From Mayfieldus sp963740555 (GTDB taxonomy: Bacteria > Actinomycetota > Thermoleophilia > Solirubrobacterales > 70-9): DNA of 64,000 nt. A program made the translations under genes and the position numbers. Below the pieces are notes generated by a model. It saw nothing but the letters and a program-made list of their open reading frames with translations. It was not told the DNA's origin and ran no database searches. The stretch covers positions 62,001-126,000 of the forward strand of contig CAVUES010000010.1 in the NCBI GenBank assembly GCA_963740555.1, written 5' to 3'. Shown in pieces: positions 7,637-20,284 of this stretch. Each line of letters begins with the position of its first letter. The first letter of the stretch is position 1.

Positions 7637-9319
7637 CTAGGGGACACCCAGCTCGGAGAGGAACAACGCCATTTGCTCGCCCCAGGCGGTGACGTCGCCC
7701 TCGCTGTAGACCGGCGCGGCGAGCGGGGCTCCGCTGGCGTCGGCGAAGCCGATCTCGATCCCGGTGCTCGCCGAGGTCGCGCTGGCGAAGCCGATCGCCT
7801 GTCCCGCCAACACCCTTTCGCCGGGGTGGACGACCGCCTGCACGGACTCGTAGATGAAGACAAACTCGCCGTGGGCGGGCTCCAGCAGCACGCCTCCTCC
7901 ACCCCCGGGCCAGCCCGGTGCCCCGACCTTCACGACCACCGCGTTGAACGGGGAGAGGATCGGAGTGCCGGGCGCAGCGGAGAAGTCGACTCCCATGTCG
8001 ATGCGACCACGTTGCCACCCCGGCAGCGGATTGGTCGAGACCTGCGGCAGAGCGACGGAGTAATCGGCGGTTGCGGTGGTGCAACGGCCGGCGATCTGGT
8101 TTGCCTGCTCGAGCACCTGCTGGACGTACCACTCGGCCTGGTTGTGCAGGAAGAGTCCCGCCTGCAGGCTGCCGCGCGACCAGATCTCCCGCGCCAGCGT
8201 CGCGGCCGAGTCCTCGATGCTCACGTGCTCGATGCGCCCGTCCCCGTCGCCGTCGATCTCGAAGCGGTTCCACTCGTCGCGGTCGAGGCCAAGCGGTCCG
8301 GCTCTCAGAAGCTGCTCGGGGGGCATGCTGCGGCCGAAGTTGGACTCGAGGCGGGCGACCGCGGCGAGCACCCATACTCCGCGCTCGCCGAGGCCGTAGC
8401 GGCTCGCGGCGTCCTCGAAGGCCTGCATGTAGTAGAGCGGCACGTGCGCGCCTGGCGCCGGTTTGCAGGTCAACGCCTGGGTTCCCTGCGAGGTCGCGAG
8501 GTTCGTGACCCCCGGCGAGCTGCCATAGCAGCCGGCGTTGGAGAGCACGTCGGCGACGTACCAGGAGGCGTGGTTGTAAGCGAAGATCGCGCCCGGCGTG
8601 TCGGCGGGCATGCCGGCGGCCTGCAGGTAGCGGGCAGCGGCGAAGATCGCGTCCTGGGGATCGTTGGGGTCGGCGGTGCCGTCGCCGTTGGCGTCGACTC
8701 CGTAGGTGCTCCAGGTGGAAGGCAAGAACTGCATCCATCCGACCGCGCCGGCGGACGATGGCCCGAGGTTGGCGCCGAAGCCGCTCTCGATCCCGTTGAT
8801 CGCGGCCAGCACCCCGGGGCCCTGGGGCCCCAGTCCGTAGGTGTCGGAGGCCTGCTGGTAGATCGGCACCAGATAAAGCGGGGCGCTAGCACCGGCGGTG
8901 CAGGAGGTGGGGGTCAGCGCAGACAGTCCCAGATTGCCCAACGGCGACCCTCCGGGTGGCACGGCGGCGGCGCCCGTAGCGGCTGAGTTGCCGTTCGCGT
9001 TGGCCTTGGTCTGCTTGCCGTTGCCCTTCTTGCCGTCCTGCTTCGACCCCCCGTTGACATTGCCGTCCTTGCCCGAAGACCCCTTGTTGTTACCGCCCTT
9101 GCCCTGGCCGCTCGGCTTGGGCGGGCTGGGTGTCGCCGCCGGCTCGGGAGCCGGAGCGGGAGTGACCGTCACGCCGGTGGTGGGCGTCGTCGTGGTGGTG
9201 GTGGGCGGCGGCGGCGCTGGGGTCGTGGTCGTGGTAGTCGCGGGATCCGCGGCGGTGGCGACCTGGGCCATCGTCACTGTGATCGCCGCTGTGGCGAGGG
9301 CGATCCGAAGCCGTCTCAA
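7637..9319 (-). CDS. Secreted tandem lytic transglycosylase with inactive LytM-like tail
   Basis: Peptidoglycan-active secreted protein. Order: signal peptide, Thr/Pro-rich spacer (about residues 25-60), Lys/Asn/Gly-rich linker (70-115), a first MltB-like transglycosylase domain with IESGFG (putative catalytic Glu178) and AGAVGWMQFLPSTW, a second diverged copy with ARLESNFG and a DGDGDGR loop, then an M23/LytM-like beta domain. In that last domain the usual H-x-G-x-D becomes D-M-G-V-D (Asp near 441) and the H-x-H strand is also lost, so metal-dependent peptidase activity is unlikely. TTG 9319 overlaps the stop of the upstream gene as TTGA with GAGG before it, so I prefer it to TTG 9343. Confidence 0.85.
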   Translation of the reverse strand: MRRLRIALATAAITVTMAQVATAADPATTTTTTPAPPPPTTTTTTPTTGVTVTPAPAPEPAATPSPPKPSGQGKGGNNKGSSGKDGNVNGGSKQDGKKGNGKQTKANANGNSAATGAAAVPPGGSPLGNLGLSALTPTSCTAGASAPLYLVPIYQQASDTYGLGPQGPGVLAAINGIESGFGANLGPSSAGAVGWMQFLPSTWSTYGVDANGDGTADPNDPQDAIFAAARYLQAAGMPADTPGAIFAYNHASWYVADVLSNAGCYGSSPGVTNLATSQGTQALTCKPAPGAHVPLYYMQAFEDAASRYGLGERGVWVLAAVARLESNFGRSMPPEQLLRAGPLGLDRDEWNRFEIDGDGDGRIEHVSIEDSAATLAREIWSRGSLQAGLFLHNQAEWYVQQVLEQANQIAGRCTTATADYSVALPQVSTNPLPGWQRGRIDMGVDFSAAPGTPILSPFNAVVVKVGAPGWPGGGGGVLLEPAHGEFVFIYESVQAVVHPGERVLAGQAIGFASATSASTGIEIGFADASGAPLAAPVYSEGDVTAWGEQMALFLSELGVP

Positions 9320-10302
9320 CCTCGCACCTCGCTGACGGCCCAAGTGCCTTTGTGGCGGGTGAGCGTGAGGCGAAGCTCGCTGAGGGCACCGAGCCGCAGC
9401 AGTGAGACGCTGGCGTCGACCCGGTTGCCCTTCTTCGCGCCAACGCCGAGGACGACGTTCTGGACCTTCGCGGTTGGAACCTTGACCGAGTTCGGCAACC
9501 GCGGCGGACGGTCCCGCAGTGCCTTCGCGAGCGCCGGCGTGGCCGTTCGCGCGAAGGTCTGCCTGACCTTTCGATTCGACTTGCCGACCTCATAGAGGAC
9601 GAAGGCCCCGGCGAAGTCGCGCGCGGTGTTCAGGGCCGAGATGTCGTTCGCCGCTGCGGGCGGTATCGATGAGGGCGCTGAGTTCGCGCGCTGCGCGGTC
9701 GATGTCTGTGTGTCGCTGGCGGACTTGCCGTTGGCGCTCGCCTTCGATTGCGACTTGAAGCTCGGCGCCACTCCCTCCAGCTTCGTCGGCTCCGCGGGCG
9801 TCTGGGTGGCTGGCGCGGTGGGGGCCGGAGCCGCGATTCCCGGAGTTGCGACGCGGGCTTGGGTGGAGTCGGGCGCCGGCTTGACGTTCGGCCCGCCGGC
9901 GATCTTCGCGATCCCGATCCCGGCGGCGACGGCGACGGCGACGGTGGCGAGGACGATCGTGAGCTCACGACCGGGCCTGCCGATAAGCGCCCGGCGCGCC
10001 CGAAAGCGCGTCCGCGTCCGCGGCATCAGGGGGCGCTTGACCTCCTCCGTGCCGGCCTCCGTCTCTTCGGCGGTCAGCTCCGGTGCGACCTCGGGGAGGG
10101 GCTCGACCCGGGTTGGGGCCGCCTCGATCCGCGAGTGGGCGAACGAACGACCGGTCAGGCGGCGGAACGCGTCGGCGATCGGCCACAGCACCTTCTCCTC
10201 GATCAGCCAGAACAGCTTGCGCAACGGCCAGGTGGCGCTTTCGAACATCCCACGCATTGTCACGCCGGCGCCTCGACTGTGTCGCGCCACTAGCTCGGTC
10301 AT
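9316..10302 (-). CDS. Single-pass membrane protein with extracytoplasmic domain
   Basis: Unrecognised 328-residue protein. A basic cytoplasmic region with an amphipathic LRKLFWLIEEKVLWPIADAF helix is followed by one TM segment (ELTIVLATVAVAVAAGIGIAKIA, about residues 114-135), a long Pro/Ala/Thr/Ser linker, and a compact C-terminal domain (about 220-328) containing ARDFAGAFVLYEVGK and ending in a beta-rich TLTRHKGTWAVSEVRG. The layout resembles small wall or divisome anchoring proteins. It is translationally coupled to the lytic transglycosylase (TTGA junction), which suggests a shared envelope job. Confidence 0.65.
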   Translation of the reverse strand: MTELVARHSRGAGVTMRGMFESATWPLRKLFWLIEEKVLWPIADAFRRLTGRSFAHSRIEAAPTRVEPLPEVAPELTAEETEAGTEEVKRPLMPRTRTRFRARRALIGRPGRELTIVLATVAVAVAAGIGIAKIAGGPNVKPAPDSTQARVATPGIAAPAPTAPATQTPAEPTKLEGVAPSFKSQSKASANGKSASDTQTSTAQRANSAPSSIPPAAANDISALNTARDFAGAFVLYEVGKSNRKVRQTFARTATPALAKALRDRPPRLPNSVKVPTAKVQNVVLGVGAKKGNRVDASVSLLRLGALSELRLTLTRHKGTWAVSEVRG

Positions 10303-10553
10303 CTGTTCACGCGCATCTGCATAGCCAGTCAGGTTCAGGAACGCCCGTACTTACATTCTCGTGCCTGACGGGCTTGACCTTTAGCCCGAACCATTCGGCT
10401 TGGCGCCGCCTGTTCCTGCGCAATCTAGCCTTGTCTTGGAAACGAAGTGGTAACGGGGTTGTTATGCGGCGATATTGCCGTCCGCGTCGGTCGGCGTTGT
10501 TGCGCTCGAATTACGGTCGCGAGCGGGCGCCTGTCGGATCGGCTCAGCGTGGC
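10303..10553. other. Intergenic region, no gene seen
   Basis: Between the membrane-anchor gene and the clpB terminator no open frame with codon bias or motif is visible. It should contain the promoter of the leftward two-gene envelope unit; a CTATGC -10-like element lies about 25 nt before ATG 10302, but I cannot pick a convincing -35. Confidence 0.4.
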
Positions 10554-10577
10554 TAACCCTGACCCTCTGATCGAGGG

Positions 10578-10580
<3 letters not shown>
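10554..10580 (-). terminator. Short hairpin at clpB stop
   Basis: ACCCTC-TGATC-GAGGGT forms a perfect 6-bp stem with a 5-nt loop (10562-10578), extended by flanking TAA/TTA pairs. It overlaps the clpB stop codon and has no T-run, so it is at best a weak intrinsic terminator. Confidence 0.4.
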
Positions 10581-13178
<2,598 letters not shown>

Positions 13179-13184
13179 CGGGCT

Positions 13185-13238
13185 AGGCTACCGGATTACT
13201 CACTGTTTGTAAAGAAATCTAAGTGTAAGCAACTCAAG
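13185..13238 (-). promoter_or_regulatory. clpB promoter with HAIR (HspR) operator
   Basis: On the minus strand: HAIR inverted repeat CTTGAGT-N7-ACTTAGA (13218-13238; consensus CTTGAGT-N7-ACTCAAG, left arm perfect), then -35 TTTACA (13208-13213), a 17-nt spacer, -10 TAGCCT (13185-13190), 6 nt, and the GTG start. The operator abuts the -35. The spacing predicts a transcript that begins at the start codon. HspR itself is encoded at 15860-16354. Confidence 0.75.
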
Positions 13239-13272
13239 GTTACCGAGACTCCCGAGGGCGCCTCTGGAGCGC

Positions 13273-14049
13273 TCAGCCCGCGGTCTCGGCGCTGCGAAGC
13301 CCACTCCGCCCCCAGATCGCCGTCAAGAACACCAGAGCAACCGCGATCACGAACGCAAGACCTACCAGCACCGGCTTGCCGGCGATCAAGCCTCGACCCG
13401 CCTCCAGCAGGGCGGTGATCGGGTTGAGCTTGGCGATCGCGTGGATCCAACCGGTGAGCAGGCCGATCGGCACGAAGACGGGCGCCAGGAAGAAGATCAT
13501 CAGGATCGGCATCTGGATCAAGGGGCCGGCCTGCAGCGAGCGCATCCGCATCGCGATTCCGGCCGACCACAGGGTTGCGGCCACGTTGACCAGGATTGCG
13601 AGGACGAAGAGCCCGAAGAGGTCCACGCCGCTGCCGCCCACGTCCATTCCGGCGATCAGGCCGATCGCCAGCAGCGAGATCCAGATCACGACCGCTCGCT
13701 GAAGCGCCACCAGCGCGTAACCGGCGAGGATGCCGCTTCGGTTGGGCGATGCGAGAAGCAGGCGGCGTCCGAACCCTGTCTGGTAGTCGATGGCGATGGC
13801 GATTCCCGCTATCGCGCCTCCCGCCGCCGCCGACTGGAGCAGGACGAAGACGAACTGGAAGGAGGCATAGTCGCTTGGCAGGTCGATGCCGGGGATGTCC
13901 GCGACCATCGACAGCCCGCCGACCAGGGCGGCGAAGAGGAAGAGCGGGAACAGCAGCATCGGAATGACGAAGGCGGGCGCCGAGATCGACTGGCGAAAGC
14001 CTCGCCATGCGACGGCCCGGGCGACAGCGGCAAAGCTGGCCAGGCTCAT
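13273..14049 (-). CDS. ABC-2 type exporter permease (second)
   Basis: Polytopic permease of 258 residues with about six TM segments, DrrB-like. ATG 14049 (MSLASFAAVARAVAWRG) overlaps the stop of the upstream permease by 4 nt (ATGA), fixing the start; the same frame stays open far upstream but that part is antisense noise. The conserved ABC-2 C-terminal region (MRSLQAGPLIQMPILMIFFL and the PITALLEAGRGL loop) is present. Third gene of the ATPase-permease-permease unit; substrate unknown, by family a lipid, drug or glycolipid. Confidence 0.88.
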   Translation of the reverse strand: MSLASFAAVARAVAWRGFRQSISAPAFVIPMLLFPLFLFAALVGGLSMVADIPGIDLPSDYASFQFVFVLLQSAAAGGAIAGIAIAIDYQTGFGRRLLLASPNRSGILAGYALVALQRAVVIWISLLAIGLIAGMDVGGSGVDLFGLFVLAILVNVAATLWSAGIAMRMRSLQAGPLIQMPILMIFFLAPVFVPIGLLTGWIHAIAKLNPITALLEAGRGLIAGKPVLVGLAFVIAVALVFLTAIWGRSGLRSAETAG

Positions 14050-14822
14050 CTGGTCAGCGTGGTTCGCAGGGAGGCGCTCGCTGCGGCGATCGCGACCGCC
14101 GAAATCGCGGCCGCGCACCCGAATCCGAGCGCCAGCGCCTCGGCATCCCAGCCCGTCATCAGCAGCGACCGGATTCCCTCTGCCAGGTAGGAGACCGGGT
14201 TGTAGGTCGCTACCTGGCGGTACCAGTCGTGATCGATCAGGTTGCGGGGAAGCAGGATCGAGGAGAGAAAGACGAACGCCACCAGAACCGGATAGGCGGC
14301 GGCCACCAGGTGCCCGCCACCGGAGCGCAGTCCGATCAGGACCCCGATCGCACCGAAGCCGAGGACGATCAGCATCCAGAGCGCGAGCAAGACCGGCACT
14401 CCTCCCAGCCCGGCTTCGAAGTGCGCTCCCGAGAGGAGACCCACGGTCAGGAAGGCGACGATCTGGATCAGCCCGAGCGCGAGCGCGCCGGCGAGAAATC
14501 CGACGATCAGATAGGAGCCGCGCAGGGGGCTCAGCGCCAGGCGATTGAAGAAGCCGCTGCGGACGTCGATCGAGAGATTGGTTCCGGTGCTGATGACCGC
14601 GAACAGAGCCCCCTGGATGAATGGAATTGCGAGCGCGAAGGTGACGTAGGAGGTGGTCGGAAAGCCGGGCAGCAACGTCGCCGCCCGGAGGCCCGGGGCG
14701 GTGACGGCGAAGATGAACAGGGGGACGACGACTGCCGGGACCACCATCGCGGGTTGGCGCAGGGTCCGCAGCACCGAGCGCCGTGCCAGCTGCCCGACCT
14801 GGGTCCAGGGCGCCGGGCTCAT
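14046..14822 (-). CDS. ABC-2 type exporter permease (first)
   Basis: DrrB-family membrane subunit of 258 residues, about six TM helices. The central GFFNRLALSPLRGSYLIVG cytoplasmic loop and the YNPVSYLAEGIRSLL segment between the last TMs match the ABC-2 permease family. It overlaps the ATPase stop and the second permease start by 4 nt each, so the three proteins are translationally coupled and likely form a heterodimeric permease with one ATPase. Confidence 0.88.
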   Translation of the reverse strand: MSPAPWTQVGQLARRSVLRTLRQPAMVVPAVVVPLFIFAVTAPGLRAATLLPGFPTTSYVTFALAIPFIQGALFAVISTGTNLSIDVRSGFFNRLALSPLRGSYLIVGFLAGALALGLIQIVAFLTVGLLSGAHFEAGLGGVPVLLALWMLIVLGFGAIGVLIGLRSGGGHLVAAAYPVLVAFVFLSSILLPRNLIDHDWYRQVATYNPVSYLAEGIRSLLMTGWDAEALALGFGCAAAISAVAIAAASASLRTTLTR

Positions 14823-15826
14823 GCCCCGGCGGCGGTGGGGTCGACCGGGCTGAGGGCGTGCTCGCCTCCACCGTCGCCGGCACCCTCCAGCGAGCGCCCA
14901 GTCTTGGTGAGGAAGACGTCGTTGAGCGAGGCGGCGTGAAGCTGCAGGCTCTCGATCTTGATCTGCTCCGCATCGAGGGCACGCACCACGTCGGCGAGAT
15001 CGGCCTCGCCTCCGGAAAGCAGGATGGTGGCTGCCCTGGGAGAGCCCCGGGTCGGCTCGCCGAAGCGCGCCAACACCCGCGACACCGCATCACGGTTGGC
15101 CGGGTCCTGCGGGATCGCCTCGACCGTCGGCCGCCCCACCTCGGCCTTCAGGGCCGCCGGAGTGCCTTCGGCGACGATCCGGCCGTGATCGATGATCGCG
15201 ATGCGGTGCGAGAGGGCGTCCGCCTCCTCGAGGTACTGGGTGGTCAGAAAGACCGTCACCCCCTCCTCCGACGCAAGCCGAGCCACCTCGTCCCAGAGCG
15301 CGACCCGGCTCTGGATGTCGAGGCCGGTCGTGGGCTCATCGAGAAAGAGGATGCGGGGACGGTGGACCAGGGCAAGCGCAACGTCAAGGCGGCGTTGCAT
15401 GCCGCCCGAATAGCCCATCACCCTGCGATCGGCGGCCTCGTTCAGCCCCAGCTGCTCGAGCAGCTCGTCGCCTCGCCGCTCGCGGTCCGCCTTCGACAGC
15501 CCGTGAAGCGCGGTTTGAAGCCGCATGTGCTCGCGGCCGGTGAGCAGGGGGTCGAGCGCCGCCTCCTGCAGCGCCGCCCCGATCGAGGCACGCACCCGGG
15601 TGCCCTCGGTGACGATGTCATAGCCGGCGACGCGCGCCCCGCCGCTGGTCGGCGGCAGCAGCGTGGTCAGCATCAGGACCGTGGTCGACTTCCCGGCCCC
15701 GTTGGGCCCCAGGAAGCCAAAGACCTCGCCCGGAGAGATGAAGAGGTCGATGCCGTCGACGGCGCGAGGCCCGTTCTTGAACTCACGAACCAGGCTCGCA
15801 GCCTCGATGCCTCGTTCTTCGCTCAT
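14819..15826 (-). CDS. DrrA-like ABC exporter ATPase
   Basis: Nucleotide-binding subunit, 335 residues. Walker A GPNGAGKST near residue 40, Q-loop region ALQEAALD, signature YSGGMQRRLD, Walker B ILFLDEPTTGLD, and H-loop region LTTQYLEEAD (Gln where the switch His is common in other ABC families, typical of the DrrA subfamily). The ~100-residue C-terminal domain after the ATPase core is also DrrA-like. It starts 33 nt after hspR on the same strand. A TAGCCT -10 box 10 nt before the ATG suggests its own promoter. Confidence 0.9.
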   Translation of the reverse strand: MSEERGIEAASLVREFKNGPRAVDGIDLFISPGEVFGFLGPNGAGKSTTVLMLTTLLPPTSGGARVAGYDIVTEGTRVRASIGAALQEAALDPLLTGREHMRLQTALHGLSKADRERRGDELLEQLGLNEAADRRVMGYSGGMQRRLDVALALVHRPRILFLDEPTTGLDIQSRVALWDEVARLASEEGVTVFLTTQYLEEADALSHRIAIIDHGRIVAEGTPAALKAEVGRPTVEAIPQDPANRDAVSRVLARFGEPTRGSPRAATILLSGGEADLADVVRALDAEQIKIESLQLHAASLNDVFLTKTGRSLEGAGDGGGEHALSPVDPTAAGA

Positions 15827-15859
15827 CGGGGCTCGCAGGCTAGCGGTCTGTCTGGCTGC

Positions 15860-16354
15860 CTAGGTCTTGCCTGTCCGCCGCACCGGGATCCTCACCGACT
15901 CCCTGCGGTCGGCGGGAAGCACGTCATAGGCGCCGTAGGGGACGATCTCGGCCTTCAGGGAACGGCGCACCTGCTCGAGCTCTCGGTCGAATCGGCGCTC
16001 CATCTCTGCCGCGCGCTCCCGCATCCGGGCGAGATCGGCGCGCATCCGCTCCACCGTCTTCTCCAGCGCGAGCACCGTCTCGACACCGGCCAAGTTCAGC
16101 CCCTTCTCGGAGGTCATCTGCTGGATCCGCCGCAACCGCTCGACGTCGCGCTGGGAGTAGAGGCGGGTGTTCTTGGCCGATCGCTGGGGGGTGATCAGCC
16201 CCCTGGCCTCGTACATGCGCAGGGTCTGTGGATGCATCTCGGCCAGCTCGGCGGCAACCGAGATCATGAAGACGCCGCGAGTCTCGTCGATCCGTCCCTC
16301 GCCGGAACCGGACTCACCCTTGCGCCGCTGTTTGCTCTGCCTTCTCGCTGCCAT
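15860..16354 (-). CDS. hspR: Heat shock repressor HspR
   Basis: MerR-family repressor that binds HAIR operators. The N-terminal winged HTH reads VFMISVAAELAEMHPQTLRMYE then ARGLITPQRSAKNTRLYSQRD, followed by a coiled coil (about residues 85-130). MHPQTLRMYE and the NTRLYS wing are the HspR-specific variants. ATG 16354 has a GAGGA Shine-Dalgarno and lies 16 nt after dnaJ; the TTG nine codons upstream would overlap dnaJ. It closes the dnaK-grpE-dnaJ-hspR operon, the classical autoregulated arrangement of actinobacteria in which DnaK acts as co-repressor. Confidence 0.95.
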   Translation of the reverse strand: MAARRQSKQRRKGESGSGEGRIDETRGVFMISVAAELAEMHPQTLRMYEARGLITPQRSAKNTRLYSQRDVERLRRIQQMTSEKGLNLAGVETVLALEKTVERMRADLARMRERAAEMERRFDRELEQVRRSLKAEIVPYGAYDVLPADRRESVRIPVRRTGKT

Positions 16355-16370
16355 CGGGCTCGTCCTCAGC

Positions 16371-17474
16371 TCAGTCGCCAACCTTGCCCGACGCCGCGGA
16401 CGCGTCGTGGATCAGCGCCTCGCGGGGATTCTGGCCGTTGAATGCCTCCTCGAGAGCATCGACGGCTTGTCTTTGCTCGCGGTTGAGGTCGCGCGGCACG
16501 TCAATCGCGAGCCTATAGCGGATGTCGCCGCGCCCGCGCCCCCCTGGTCGCGGCGGGCCTTCGCCGCGCAGCCGCTGCAGCGTCCCGTGCTCGGTCCCGG
16601 CGGGAATCCGGATCCGCTTGGTCCCATTCAGCGTCGGGACCTCGATCGCTCCGCCGCGGATCGCCTCCGCGACCGTGATCGGGACGTCGACCTCGAGGTT
16701 GCCGTCGGAGAGTTGCTTGAAGACTGGTGATGGCGTGACCCTCGTCGTCACGTAGAGGTCGCCGGCCGGGCCGCCGCGGGGGCCTGCCTCGCCGCGACCG
16801 GCGAGCCGTATCCGGGTCCCGTCCTGGACCCCGGGCGGGATGTTCACCTTGTAGCGCTTGGTCTGGCGCTTGAGCCCCGAACCGCCGCACGTGTCACAGG
16901 GGTCATCGATCACCTCGCCGGTGCCACCGCACTCCGGGCAGGGTTGGCTGATCGAGAAGAACCCTTGACTCTGGGCATCGATGCCGCGCCCCCCGCAGCG
17001 GGGGCAGACGCTCGGGGTGCTCCCCGGCTTGGCCCCCGAGCCATGGCAGGTGGGGCAGCGATCGAGCTTCGGAACCGAGACTGAGATCTGGGTCCCGTTG
17101 ACCGCCTGGTCGAACGACAATCGCACCTCGGTCTCGAGGTCGGATCCGCGCATGGCGTGCGCCTCCGCCCGTCCGCGCCCGAAGATCGTCGAGAAGATGT
17201 CGCCGATGTCGGCGCTGAATCCGCCGGCCCCGGCGCCTGGCCGCCCACCTCCGAAGCCCGAGAACATTCCGCCGGCGTCGTATTGCTTGCGCTTCTCCGG
17301 GTCCCCGAGCGTGTCGTAGGCCTGCTGGATCGACTTGAAGCGATCCTCCGCCTTCGGGTCATCGGGGTTGCGGTCGGGATGGTTCTCTCGCGCCAGCTTG
17401 CGGTAGGCCTTCTTGATCTCCTCCGCGGACGCGTCGCGCGAGACGCCGAGAACGTTGTAGAAGTCGTCGGCCAA
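16371..17474 (-). CDS. dnaJ: Chaperone DnaJ
   Basis: Hsp40 co-chaperone of DnaK. J domain with HPD inside ENHPDRNPDD (about residue 31), Gly/Phe-rich linker (about 70-95), four C-x2-C-x-G-x-G zinc motifs (CPTCHGSG, CPRCGGRG, CPECGGTG, CDTCGGSG), then the substrate-binding beta domains. 367 residues, full length. The start is a TTG that directly abuts the grpE TAA, so translation is presumably coupled to grpE. Confidence 0.97.
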   Translation of the reverse strand: MADDFYNVLGVSRDASAEEIKKAYRKLARENHPDRNPDDPKAEDRFKSIQQAYDTLGDPEKRKQYDAGGMFSGFGGGRPGAGAGGFSADIGDIFSTIFGRGRAEAHAMRGSDLETEVRLSFDQAVNGTQISVSVPKLDRCPTCHGSGAKPGSTPSVCPRCGGRGIDAQSQGFFSISQPCPECGGTGEVIDDPCDTCGGSGLKRQTKRYKVNIPPGVQDGTRIRLAGRGEAGPRGGPAGDLYVTTRVTPSPVFKQLSDGNLEVDVPITVAEAIRGGAIEVPTLNGTKRIRIPAGTEHGTLQRLRGEGPPRPGGRGRGDIRYRLAIDVPRDLNREQRQAVDALEEAFNGQNPREALIHDASAASGKVGD

Positions 17475-18200
17475 TTACTCGCTCACGACCACGCGGGCCG
17501 CCCTGATCACTTGCCCGTCGAGCCGGTATCCCTTCTCCACCACGTCGAGCACGACTCCGGGGGCTGCGCCCTCGGCGGGCCGGGTCGAGATCGCCTCATG
17601 CCATTCGGGGTCGAACTTCTCGCCCGCCGGCTCGTAGGCCTCGACGCCGGAGCGGCGCAGCGTCTCGTGCAGGTCGCGGTAGGTGAGCACCACGCCCTGG
17701 TCTAGGGCGCCGTCGGCCGAGACCCCGCCCGTGAGGGCCGCCGCGGGGTCGATGCCGGCGGCGACCAGCGCCCGCTCTAGGTTGTCGAGCACCGGCACCA
17801 GCTCGGCGGCCAGCTCGGACTTGCCGCGCCGCCGTGCCCCTTCGGCCTCGCCCGCGACCCGCTTGCGATAGTTCTCGAAGTCGGCCTTGGTGCGTTGCGC
17901 CAGCTCGAGGTATTCGTCGCGCTCGCGCTTGGTCTCCTCGAGCGCGTCGAGATCGCGTTCGACCTCCTGGGCGGCGGCTTCGGAATCACTTTCCGCCCGC
18001 GTGCTCGCTGCGCTCGCATCACTGCCCGGCACGTCCTCGGAACCTGCTTCCGCCCGCGTCCCCGCTCCAGAATCACCTTCCGCCCGCGTGCTCTGCTCGC
18101 TCGGCGCTCGAACATCATTGCCCGCCGCCTCCTCAGCTTCGCTTCCGGGGGCGGCGGGGTGGTTCCCACCTTGCTCAGCTCCTGGGGCTGCGAACGTCAT
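17475..18200 (-). CDS. grpE: Nucleotide exchange factor GrpE
   Basis: Releases ADP from DnaK. The C-terminal two-thirds is typical: long helix (LAQRTKADFENYRKRVAGEA), then VLDNLERAL and the beta wing ending GYRLDGQVIRAARVVV. The first ~80 residues are a low-complexity acidic Ser/Ala/Glu tail in which TRAE plus acidic residues recurs three times, encoded by three copies of a 12-nt unit (17991-18002, 18048-18059, 18078-18089). This makes it 241 residues, longer than most GrpE. ATG 18200 is 11 nt after dnaK. Confidence 0.95.
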   Translation of the reverse strand: MTFAAPGAEQGGNHPAAPGSEAEEAAGNDVRAPSEQSTRAEGDSGAGTRAEAGSEDVPGSDASAASTRAESDSEAAAQEVERDLDALEETKRERDEYLELAQRTKADFENYRKRVAGEAEGARRRGKSELAAELVPVLDNLERALVAAGIDPAAALTGGVSADGALDQGVVLTYRDLHETLRRSGVEAYEPAGEKFDPEWHEAISTRPAEGAAPGVVLDVVEKGYRLDGQVIRAARVVVSE

Positions 18201-18211
18201 TTCGCCGCGCC

Positions 18212-20098
<1,887 letters not shown>

Positions 20099-20144
20099 GT
20101 CAGTTCGTCCTCCGTCTTGTCTCTAGGTTTCGTCTTTGCTCCCT

Positions 20145-20193
20145 AAGAAATCTAAGTCAGAGTATGGCAAATGTGTGGGGGGCTGTAAAGGCT
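20145..20193 (-). promoter_or_regulatory. dnaK promoter and degenerate HAIR-like site
   Basis: On the minus strand -35 TTTACA, a 17-nt spacer and -10 CATACT precede a leader of about 55 nt. Overlapping the predicted start point is the 13-mer ACTTAGATTTCTT (20145-20157 on the plus strand as its complement), identical to the box next to the clpB HAIR. The complete HAIR here (20151-20171) matches consensus at only about half of the 14 arm positions. Confidence 0.55.
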
Positions 20194-20233
20194 GCGCGAT
20201 CCGGCGTTCAGAGAAGTGCACGGCATCGGGCGG

Positions 20234-20258
20234 GGGCCCGCGCGGATCGCGCGGGCCC
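20234..20258 (-). terminator. Strong GC hairpin after secreted EEP gene
   Basis: GGGCCCGCGC-GGATC-GCGCGGGCCC is a perfect 10-bp stem with a 5-nt loop, 26 nt beyond the stop of the leftward EEP gene at 20285. No U-tract follows, as is common in high-GC actinobacteria. Confidence 0.65.
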
Positions 20259-20284
20259 TTGCCAGGTCTGGATCGGCGGCCGGT

